Of a DNA stretch of 5,486 bases, positions 1-5,486 are shown in pieces. The notes under the pieces are model-generated. The model was not told the origin of the DNA. It ran no database searches and saw nothing but the letters and a program-made list of their open reading frames with translations. The position numbers were made by a program, and so were the translations under genes. Origin of the DNA: an uncultured Eubacteriales bacterium (lineage in GTDB: Bacteria; Bacillota; Clostridia; UMGS1883); the NCBI GenBank assembly GCA_905195005.1, contig CAJJUC010000154.1, forward strand, positions 1 to 5,486, given 5' to 3'. How positions within the stretch are numbered: position 1 is the first letter of the stretch; every line of letters starts with the position of its first letter.

Positions 1-1064
1 CATATTCCGCGGACGCACCGAAAGAGATTGAATTTACGGATATCGACAGCGTGAAAACGCAGGGCGGCAGCCGTTACACGGTTCTCAGATACCGCGTTTC
101 GGCGGACGCAGAGCCGGGGTACTATGTGTTTAACATATATGCGAAAAACCGCAAAGGGGAAGCGGAGCCGCTTCGCATGGGGATTAATATTTCCGAAAGC
201 GGAACGACTTACGTTAATGTTACGGATGACGGATATTCAGAGAGCGGCAGCTTCACAAGCAGCACTCTCAGCGGCTTTTCAACCGGCACGCGGTACGGAT
301 ATTCCGTCGGCGCAAACGCAATGTGGCGCGCCGATGTTCCTGCGGACGGCAGCTATCTTGTGCGGATATACCGCGTTGCTCACCCGGCGAGCGACAGCAG
401 CGCAAAAATCGATGTTGCATATGACGGCGGTGTGCAGACCTTTACGGTTGATTTCACAAAGGAGCCGGGAGAATGGGAAACGCTCGGCGTGTTCCCGTTC
501 AAGGCAGGCGGCAGCGGTTATGTTAAAAACACGCGCTCGGCTGAAAGCGGAGACAGCGGATTTATAAGAACAAGCGCCGTGTCATTCACATATGTTCCGC
601 CGGATACTGAAAAGGAAGCTTACCGACTATCGCGCGGAATAGAGCAGGTCGGAAATTCCGCCGTTTTCCGCGAGGGTAAAGCATACTGGTTTAACAACGG
701 AATCAGGCAAAGCTCCGAAAAAGCTTTTCCTTCGGACGAAAGCGACATTTTTGTGCCTGCAAAAACTGCAGCTGCAGCTCTCGGCGCGGTTTATATCGGC
801 GGCTCTGAGGAGTGCATCGTAAAGGGTGCAAGAGGCGTACGGCTCGGCAGAGGAACGGCATTTTTCAACGGCGTTGAAAAAAACGGCGCTGTCAAGTTCG
901 CGGAGGACAGCAGTTTGCTTGTATCGCTCCGCGCTGCGGCGGAATATTTCGGATATGAATTTTTCGGAGAAGGCGGCTTGTTTATTGCTTCGGAGGGCAG
1001 AAAATTTTCGCCGGACGCCGATAGATACGAGATAGAATCGGCAAAGGGTGCGTTTGTGTATTAA
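1..1064 (+). CDS. Partial surface-type protein: golvesin-like domain plus copper-amine-oxidase-like stalk domain (C-terminal part)
   Basis: The reading frame is open from the left edge (first whole codon at 3) to TAA at 1062-1064, giving 353 residues; the true start is outside the window. The first ~65 residues look like a beta-sandwich linker domain. Residues ~69-197 (nt ~207-593) resemble the golvesin-C/xly family: they open with YSESGSFTSS, have an alternating-strand core, then GEWETLGVFPF and the closing FIRTSAVSFTYV. Residues ~206-334 (nt ~618-1004) resemble the copper-amine-oxidase-like N-terminal domain (PF07833), with the two half-motifs FVPAKTAAAALGA and LLVSLRAAAEYFGY. Neither domain is normally catalytic: the first is an accessory beta-sandwich often attached to polysaccharide enzymes, the second is common in Firmicutes exported proteins. 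A hydrolase or lyase module could lie upstream, but this is inference. The gene ends 12 bp before the oxidoreductase gene. Domain calls rest on motif recognition only; the protein's overall function is unknown. Confidence 0.85.
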   Translation, partial: YSADAPKEIEFTDIDSVKTQGGSRYTVLRYRVSADAEPGYYVFNIYAKNRKGEAEPLRMGINISESGTTYVNVTDDGYSESGSFTSSTLSGFSTGTRYGYSVGANAMWRADVPADGSYLVRIYRVAHPASDSSAKIDVAYDGGVQTFTVDFTKEPGEWETLGVFPFKAGGSGYVKNTRSAESGDSGFIRTSAVSFTYVPPDTEKEAYRLSRGIEQVGNSAVFREGKAYWFNNGIRQSSEKAFPSDESDIFVPAKTAAAALGAVYIGGSEECIVKGARGVRLGRGTAFFNGVEKNGAVKFAEDSSLLVSLRAAAEYFGYEFFGEGGLFIASEGRKFSPDADRYEIESAKGAFVY

Positions 1065-1068
1065 GGAG
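1063..1068 (+). promoter_or_regulatory. Shine-Dalgarno AAGGAG that fixes the oxidoreductase start
   Basis: AAGGAG overlaps the TAA stop of the upstream gene and lies 8 nt before ATG 1077, which is ideal spacing. It overlaps the alternative GTG at 1068, so that codon cannot use this site. The start is therefore ATG 1077, and translation is probably coupled to termination of the upstream gene. Confidence 0.8.
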
Positions 1069-1076
1069 TGAAAGCT

Positions 1077-3293
1077 ATGCTTGTAAAAGGTGACATAACC
1101 GTTATCGGCGGCGGCATTGCAGGAATGTGCGCAGCCGTCGGAGCGGCGCGCAGCGGCGCACATGTGCTGCTTGTTCACGACAGACCGGTGCTCGGCGGAA
1201 ATGCAAGCTCGGAAATCGGCGTTTCGATAAACGGAGCGGCAACGAACGACCAGTCGCCCACGGTTTTTGCGCGTGAGGCAGGGCTGGTGAACGAAATTCA
1301 GAGCATGATTCGAAATATCGTTAAATCGCCCGATGGAAAAAGCGAAGCGCTGCTCGATATGGTCTATTTCGATTTTATATACAGGGAAAAAAACATTGAG
1401 CTTTTTCTGAACACTCATGCCGAAAGCGTGAAAACGGATAACGGAAAAATAATCTCCGTTCATGCGCTTCAGCTTGCATCGGAATGTGAGTTCGACTTTG
1501 AAAGCGAAATATTCATCGATTGCAGCGGCGACGGAAAGATTTCCTCGCTTTCAGGCGCAGAATTTATGTTCGGCAGAGAATCGCGGGATGAATACGGGGA
1601 GGATATTGCTCCGGAAAAAGCGGATTCATATTTGCAGGGCAGCACGCTTATGTGGCAAAGCACGGACTGCGGTCACCCTGTTGAATACACGCCGCCGTCC
1701 TTTGCATACGACATTGAGAAAATGAGCTTCTGCAAAAATATCGGGAAAAAAGAGCTGCACCGCGTGCTCTACGGAAACGGACTTTCAACAGTCTGGTGGC
1801 TTGAATACGGCGGACAGTGCAACACAATTTCCGATAACGAAGCAATAACGCATGAGCTGAGGCGGCTTGTTTACGGCTTTTGGGATTATGTTAAAAACAG
1901 CGGAAAAATCAAGGGAACGGAAAATTATCGGCTGACAAAGGTTGCTCCGGTTGTCGGAAAGCGCGAATCGAGAAGGTTTAAGGGCGACTATGTTTTAACT
2001 CAGCACGATGTTCAGCATCGCACGGAATTTCCCGACGCGGTGAGCTCCGGCGGATGGCTGATAGATATTCACGCGCCGCTCGGAATCTATGACGACAGGA
2101 AGGCTTCGGGCTGGATTCCCATCGGCGGCATGTACAACATACCGTACAGATGCCTTTATTCAAAAAATATCGATAATCTGCTTTTCGGTGGAAGAATTAT
2201 TTCAGTATCGCACGTTGCTTTCGGGTCAACAAGAGTTATTGCAACGGGCGCTGCGGCAGCGCAGGCGGCAGGCACGGCGGCGGTTATTTGCGTGAAAAAG
2301 CACATCGCTCCGCGCACTGTCGGGCAGAAATATATAAATATGCTCCGCACAATGCTTCAGCGCGACGATCAGTATATAATCGGATTCCCCGAACAGCTTG
2401 ACAGCGAGCTCGGAAAAATCGAGCTCAGAGCGTCAAGCGTTCATCCGCTTGAAAACTGCGGAGATGTTTTCTGCGAAAAGCTCTGTAAAATGCAGATGCT
2501 TGTGCTCCCTGCAAAAAATAAAATCGAAAGCTTTGAGCTTTATATTGAAAACAGCGGCGGTGACACGGAGCTTTGCATAAGTCTTTATGCCGAAAAGCGC
2601 AGCGGCGATTTTATCCCGGGTGAAAAAATAAACGAAGTCAGAACGAAGATAAAGGAAGGGTTCTGCGGATATATACCGATTAGAGCAAACGCCGTATTTG
2701 ACGGTGAACGCGTATTTATCGAGATACATAAGAACAGCGGACTCGGACTCGGCTTCACAAAAAGTCAGCTGACGGGCGTTGTTTCGCTTGAAGAAGACGA
2801 TGATGAAACAAGCGGCATATTCACCGAGGGCTGGGGGCTGAAAAACCGCCGCCAAAGCTATATTGCTTTTAAAAACGTTTTCCCCGTTCAAAACGCGTTT
2901 GCGGCGGAAAATCTTCTGAATGGAATAAATCGCCCGCGCAGCTCAGCAAACTGCTGGATTTCAAACGGGAAGCACGGCGAATATGTTGAGATTCTTTTCG
3001 ATGGGTTTAAATATGTTGACGAAGCGGCGTTTGTGTTTAACGACGATCTCCGCGCCGATTTCCCGGGCTTTGAGGTTCCCGAAATGGTTTCCGATTATAA
3101 TTTTACCGCGGAAACGGAAAACGGAGAATATACGGAAAAAGTGCGCGGAAACTTCAAACGCGTTGTCCGCCATGCAGTCGGAAAAAAGGTTCGGCGCATG
3201 AGAATAGATTTTGTTAAAAACTGCGGAAGTCCGCATTTTGAATTGCTTGGAATTAAAATTTATAATAAAAAAAGAGAGGAGCAAACGCTATGA
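1077..3293 (+). CDS. FAD-dependent oxidoreductase (PF12831-like) with beta-rich C-terminal half
   Basis: A complete protein of 738 residues, starting at ATG 1077. Residues 7-16 contain the Rossmann dinucleotide-binding motif GxGxxG (ITVIGGGIAG), followed by the acidic/basic end of the second strand and LGGNASSEIG (39-48), typical of PF12831 flavoproteins. Further family-like motifs are DCSGDG (148-153), VGKRESRRFKGDYV (293-306), and the FAD-closing block LLFGGRIISVSHVAFGSTR (368-386) followed by a GAAAAQAAGTAA helix (391-402). Residues ~455-570 and ~605-730 look like two beta-sandwich segments; the second has WISNGKHGEYVEILFDG and resembles the discoidin-like tail of related enzymes. No signal peptide or membrane segment is visible, so it should be cytoplasmic. 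The substrate is unknown; an oxidised or reduced sugar derivative is a guess from the neighbours. The family is frequent near polysaccharide-degradation genes. The stop TGA overlaps the next gene's ATG (ATGA at 3290-3293), implying one mRNA. The FAD-fold call is firm; the reaction is not. Confidence 0.93.
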   Translation: MLVKGDITVIGGGIAGMCAAVGAARSGAHVLLVHDRPVLGGNASSEIGVSINGAATNDQSPTVFAREAGLVNEIQSMIRNIVKSPDGKSEALLDMVYFDFIYREKNIELFLNTHAESVKTDNGKIISVHALQLASECEFDFESEIFIDCSGDGKISSLSGAEFMFGRESRDEYGEDIAPEKADSYLQGSTLMWQSTDCGHPVEYTPPSFAYDIEKMSFCKNIGKKELHRVLYGNGLSTVWWLEYGGQCNTISDNEAITHELRRLVYGFWDYVKNSGKIKGTENYRLTKVAPVVGKRESRRFKGDYVLTQHDVQHRTEFPDAVSSGGWLIDIHAPLGIYDDRKASGWIPIGGMYNIPYRCLYSKNIDNLLFGGRIISVSHVAFGSTRVIATGAAAAQAAGTAAVICVKKHIAPRTVGQKYINMLRTMLQRDDQYIIGFPEQLDSELGKIELRASSVHPLENCGDVFCEKLCKMQMLVLPAKNKIESFELYIENSGGDTELCISLYAEKRSGDFIPGEKINEVRTKIKEGFCGYIPIRANAVFDGERVFIEIHKNSGLGLGFTKSQLTGVVSLEEDDDETSGIFTEGWGLKNRRQSYIAFKNVFPVQNAFAAENLLNGINRPRSSANCWISNGKHGEYVEILFDGFKYVDEAAFVFNDDLRADFPGFEVPEMVSDYNFTAETENGEYTEKVRGNFKRVVRHAVGKKVRRMRIDFVKNCGSPHFELLGIKIYNKKREEQTL
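3238..3266 (+). promoter_or_regulatory. Putative internal sigma-A-type promoter for the solute-binding protein gene
   Basis: TTGAAT at 3238-3243 (4 of 6 matches to TTGACA) is followed by a 17-bp spacer and a perfect TATAAT at 3261-3266. It lies inside the last codons of the oxidoreductase gene, in a markedly AT-rich stretch. Initiation about 7 nt downstream (~3273) would give a very short leader beginning almost at the Shine-Dalgarno sequence. Such a promoter could raise the level of the binding protein above that of the flavoenzyme. TATAAT also arises by chance in AT-rich codons, so confidence is moderate. Confidence 0.4.
3274..3281 (+). promoter_or_regulatory. Shine-Dalgarno GAGAGGAG for the solute-binding lipoprotein
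   Basis: A strong purine-rich site lies 8 nt before ATG 3290, inside the end of the preceding coding region. With the 4-bp ATGA overlap it permits both coupled re-initiation and independent loading of ribosomes. Confidence 0.8.
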
Positions 3294-4840
3294 AAAAAGG
3301 AACAAAAGCACTTTTACTTCTGCTTGCGGCAGCAATGGCTGTGCAGCCGCTCACAGGCTGTAAAAGTAAAAAAACGGGAGGTGACGCAAGCGGCAAGGAC
3401 GTTATCAAGTTCTTCAGCTCCAGCATGGCAGGCAGGGAAGGAAACGGAACAGATGACGAAAAAAGCAACGAAAGATTTTACGAGGAGCTTGAAAAGAAGT
3501 TCAACGTTAAAATTGAAACGGAAATCCCCCCGGCTGCAAATTACACCGAAAGGCTTCAGATTATGCTTGCAGGCGGAGAATATCCCGACGTTGTGGCATT
3601 TCCCGACCATACGGATCAATCGTTTATCAGTGCGGTGAACGGCGGAATTGTTGAGCCTGTGAACGAATATCTTAAAAATGCAAAAAATATCATGGCACAT
3701 ACAGCCGAGGTGTCGTGGAAGGCTCTTAAAATGAAAGGCGACGACAATATCTATGCCATTCCGCGTTCGTCAATCATGCGCGCCGACGGTTATTCCGTGC
3801 GCAAGGACTGGCTTGATAAGCTCGGGCTTTCAATCCCCGAGGATAATATTATAACGCTTGATCAGCTGACGGAAATCCTCACGGCGTTCCGCGAAAAAGA
3901 CCCCGACGGAAACGGGAAAAAGGACACATACGGAATGATTTCGTTCCAGGCAACGGACGGAACATTTGAACCGCCGTTTGTATGGCCGTTCGGCGTTGTC
4001 GGCTGGCAGGAGCATGAGGGCAAGTATGCTTATATGGATGAAAAATACTGCACCGAGCACTCAAATTATAAGGACGCGCTTGAGTATTCGAGAATGCTTT
4101 ACAAAAAGGGTCTTATCGATCCCGATTCGCTTGTTATAAAGCAGGACGCCGCAAAGGACAGATTCAATAAGGGCTCTGTCGGCATAATGACAAACTTCGC
4201 AGGAAATGCGCAAAGCAATAATCAGGCAATTGCGCAGCACACTCCGGACGCCGAGCTTACATATATTGTCGGCGTTAAGGGACCGAAGGGCTATGTTAAG
4301 GGAAACCTTATCGGCGCAGGATATTACTGGTGCTGGGCGCTTATGAAGCAGTCGGAGCATAAGCAGACGGTGGTTGACATTCTCGATTACGTGCTTTCGG
4401 ACGATGCATGGGATACTGTTAAATACGGCTACGAGGGCATGAACTATAAAACAGAGAACGGGAAACGCGTTCCGATTCTCGATTCTGCCGGAAGCAAGGT
4501 TAAAATGCAGGCAGGCACACTGCTTATGAGAAGAAGCGATGATCCCGATTTGTTTATCGGCATGAAAATGCCCGACGGAATGAAGCCGGATATTGAACTG
4601 AGGAACGATTGGGTTAATAAATGTATTGTGAATTTCACACCGAGCCTTGACCTCGGGTATGTTCCGAAGGTCGCAAGCAAGCTTGTTGAAGCAAATAAAA
4701 CGCTTTCGCAGACGATTTCAAAAATCATTGTCGGCGAGCTTGACGTTTCGGAATATGACAAGGCGCTCGCAGACTGGTACAAAGCGGGCGGCGATGAATA
4801 TGTCAGGGAAATGAACGATTATATAAAGAAAAATCAATAA
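3290..4840 (+). CDS. ABC transporter extracellular solute-binding lipoprotein, LplA/YtcQ-like
   Basis: A complete 516-residue protein. Residues 1-24 form a lipoprotein signal peptide: MKKGTK, a Leu/Ala-rich core, and the lipobox LTGC with the lipidated cysteine at C24; a charged, polar linker follows. The mature part has features of the sugar-type family 1 binding proteins (SBP_bac_1/8): FYEELEKKFNVKIETEIPP (63-81), LAGGEYPDVVAF (93-104), VRKDWLDKLGL (170-180), and the loop DPDGNGKKD (204-212), which looks like an EF-hand-type Ca-binding loop found in this family. An aromatic patch YYWCW (345-349), with W232 and W239, could line a sugar site (inference). The length is usual for the LplA/YtcQ group, which serves oligosaccharide uptake. 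It would sit on the outer face of the membrane and deliver ligand to two permeases and an ATPase; none is encoded in this window. It overlaps the oxidoreductase stop by 4 bp and lies 24 bp before the next gene. The ligand cannot be read from the sequence. Confidence 0.95.
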   Translation: MKKGTKALLLLLAAAMAVQPLTGCKSKKTGGDASGKDVIKFFSSSMAGREGNGTDDEKSNERFYEELEKKFNVKIETEIPPAANYTERLQIMLAGGEYPDVVAFPDHTDQSFISAVNGGIVEPVNEYLKNAKNIMAHTAEVSWKALKMKGDDNIYAIPRSSIMRADGYSVRKDWLDKLGLSIPEDNIITLDQLTEILTAFREKDPDGNGKKDTYGMISFQATDGTFEPPFVWPFGVVGWQEHEGKYAYMDEKYCTEHSNYKDALEYSRMLYKKGLIDPDSLVIKQDAAKDRFNKGSVGIMTNFAGNAQSNNQAIAQHTPDAELTYIVGVKGPKGYVKGNLIGAGYYWCWALMKQSEHKQTVVDILDYVLSDDAWDTVKYGYEGMNYKTENGKRVPILDSAGSKVKMQAGTLLMRRSDDPDLFIGMKMPDGMKPDIELRNDWVNKCIVNFTPSLDLGYVPKVASKLVEANKTLSQTISKIIVGELDVSEYDKALADWYKAGGDEYVREMNDYIKKNQ

Positions 4841-4850
4841 ATAACAGAGG

Positions 4851-4856
4851 GAAGGA
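4851..4856 (+). promoter_or_regulatory. Shine-Dalgarno GAAGGA for the 3' secreted protein
   Basis: A purine-rich site (GAAGGA, within a longer AGAGGGAAGGA stretch) lies 8 nt before ATG 4865 in the 24-bp gap after the lipoprotein gene. It supports this start and shows that the truncated frame is a real gene. No promoter or terminator is visible in the gap. Confidence 0.75.
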
Positions 4857-4864
4857 AAAGAATT

Positions 4865-5486
4865 ATGAAAAAAATATTATCCTTTGCCATGGCGATTTTT
4901 ATGCTGCTGTCAATCTGCCCGGTTATCGGCGCGGCGGCAGACAATTCAATTGTTGTTTCGTGGGATGACAGGGGAACAATGTTTTTCCTTGATAATCCAA
5001 ACGGTCTTGAATGGGGAATTTCCACGGCGGGCAATTTTGTCAGCAGCGGAGTTTACCGCACTTTGGATAATTCAAAATTCAAAACGGATTTTGAAGCCGG
5101 TGCATATTACAGAAATATGATTAAAACAAAGGGAATGTACAACGTTGAAATCAATATTCCGACGACGGAAAACTCAAGCAAGGTTTATGTTGAGGTAAAC
5201 GGAGCGGCGGAAAAAACAATGCGCAGAATCGACACCTCGTCTTGTTCGGCAGGCTGGAACAGCATCGGAACATTTCTCCTTGATGAAAATTCCGAGGTAA
5301 GGGTTACGGCGACCGAAGGCGGCTCAACTCTTTTCCGTGTTGACGCGGCACGCTTCACTCCGAATCCCGATTATGTTACGGATAACGTTGTTGTAAAAGC
5401 GTATGAGGTTGGCTGGGGATTTCTCTATAATCATGCTGAAATAGTGGATGCTGACGGAAACATCCGTGACAAGGATTATATCGATT
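4865..5486 (+). CDS. Partial secreted protein with divergent golvesin-like domain (N-terminal part)
   Basis: The frame starts at ATG 4865 and stays open to the right edge, giving 207 residues of a longer protein. Residues 1-25 form a classical signal peptide: MKKI, a hydrophobic core (LSFAMAIFMLLSICPVI), and an AAA-D cleavage site after A25. No lipobox is present, so the protein is exported and either released or anchored by an unseen C-terminal domain. Residues ~48-167 (nt ~5006-5365) look like a beta-sandwich resembling the golvesin-C/xly fold, with KGMYNVEINIP, AGWNSIGTFLLDENSEVRV and the closing strand TLFRVDAARFTPNP. This matches in outline the domain in the gene at the left edge. After it, KAYEVGWGFLYNHAEIVDAD starts another domain that I do not recognise; DADGNIRDKD (195-204) could be a Ca-binding loop, but this is weak. 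The gene follows the binding-protein gene by 24 bp and is probably in the same operon. A role in polysaccharide binding or breakdown is inference. Confidence 0.85.
   Translation, partial: MKKILSFAMAIFMLLSICPVIGAAADNSIVVSWDDRGTMFFLDNPNGLEWGISTAGNFVSSGVYRTLDNSKFKTDFEAGAYYRNMIKTKGMYNVEINIPTTENSSKVYVEVNGAAEKTMRRIDTSSCSAGWNSIGTFLLDENSEVRVTATEGGSTLFRVDAARFTPNPDYVTDNVVVKAYEVGWGFLYNHAEIVDADGNIRDKDYID

Noticed and set aside
767..779. Palindromic CTGCAGCTGCAG stretch considered as an operator
   Set aside because: It encodes an alanine run within the stalk-type domain and is far from any gene start.
618..1004. Copper amine oxidase enzyme activity for the first protein
   Set aside because: Only the N-terminal-like accessory domain is present; the catalytic domain with its topaquinone tyrosine and copper histidines is absent, so the domain name should not be read as a function.
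627..1463. Antisense open frame of 278 codons across the first two genes
   Set aside because: It runs opposite to two well-supported genes, spans their junction, has a Cys/Arg/Ser/His-rich composition without recognisable motifs, and appears to be a by-product of codon bias.
2375..2380. TATAAT inside the oxidoreductase gene
   Set aside because: No acceptable -35 hexamer lies 16-18 bp upstream and no gene start follows.
2433..2891. Antisense open frame of 152 codons within the oxidoreductase gene
   Set aside because: It lies wholly inside a complete gene with clear family motifs and shows no domain of its own.
3222..3239. Small hairpin TGCGG-AAGT-CCGCA followed by TTTT, considered as a terminator or attenuator
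   Set aside because: The stem is only 5 bp and the T-run only four bases, and it lies within coding sequence; too weak to call, though it sits just upstream of the putative internal promoter.
3314..3700. Antisense open frame of 128 codons within the lipoprotein gene
   Set aside because: It is opposite the signal peptide and first lobe of a clear binding protein; its Cys/His-rich composition looks like a shadow.
4884..5120. Same-strand open frame of 78 codons overlapping the secreted gene
   Set aside because: It is out of frame with the gene starting at ATG 4865, which has the ribosome site and signal peptide; this frame has neither.

Overview
The window looks like part of a carbohydrate-acquisition locus from a Gram-positive anaerobe. 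It is probably an uncultured clostridial gut bacterium (Oscillospirales or Monoglobales-like), but that placement is inference. The signs are strong purine-rich Shine-Dalgarno sequences before each gene whose start is visible, a lipoprotein-anchored solute-binding protein of the LplA/YtcQ type, and a copper-amine-oxidase-like stalk domain of the kind common on Firmicutes surface proteins. GC content is moderate by eye, and no marker gene fixes the taxon.

Four genes lie head to tail on the + strand and fill almost the whole window. (1) Positions 1-1064 hold the C-terminal part of a probably surface-exposed protein with a golvesin-C/xly-like beta-sandwich and a terminal copper-amine-oxidase-like domain. 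(2) Positions 1077-3293 hold a complete 738-residue FAD-dependent oxidoreductase (PF12831-like) without a signal peptide, with a beta-rich C-terminal half. (3) Positions 3290-4840 hold a complete 516-residue sugar-type ABC solute-binding lipoprotein. (4) Positions 4865-5486 hold the first 207 residues of a secreted protein with a divergent golvesin-like domain, cut by the window edge.

Gaps are 12 bp, a 4-bp ATGA overlap, and 24 bp, so the genes are very likely one operon. A good sigma-A-type promoter match sits in the last codons of gene 2 and could give the binding protein extra transcripts. No RNA gene, mobile element, CRISPR array, long repeat or convincing terminator was seen.

A working model, which is inference, is that the two exported proteins with golvesin-like domains bind or process a polysaccharide outside the cell, the lipoprotein captures released oligosaccharides, and the cytoplasmic flavoprotein oxidises or reduces an imported product. 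The permeases, ATPase, glycosidases and regulator that would confirm this are not in the window. The most unusual aspect is a cytoplasmic flavoenzyme embedded between exported carbohydrate-associated genes. I see no proof of a wholly new system.
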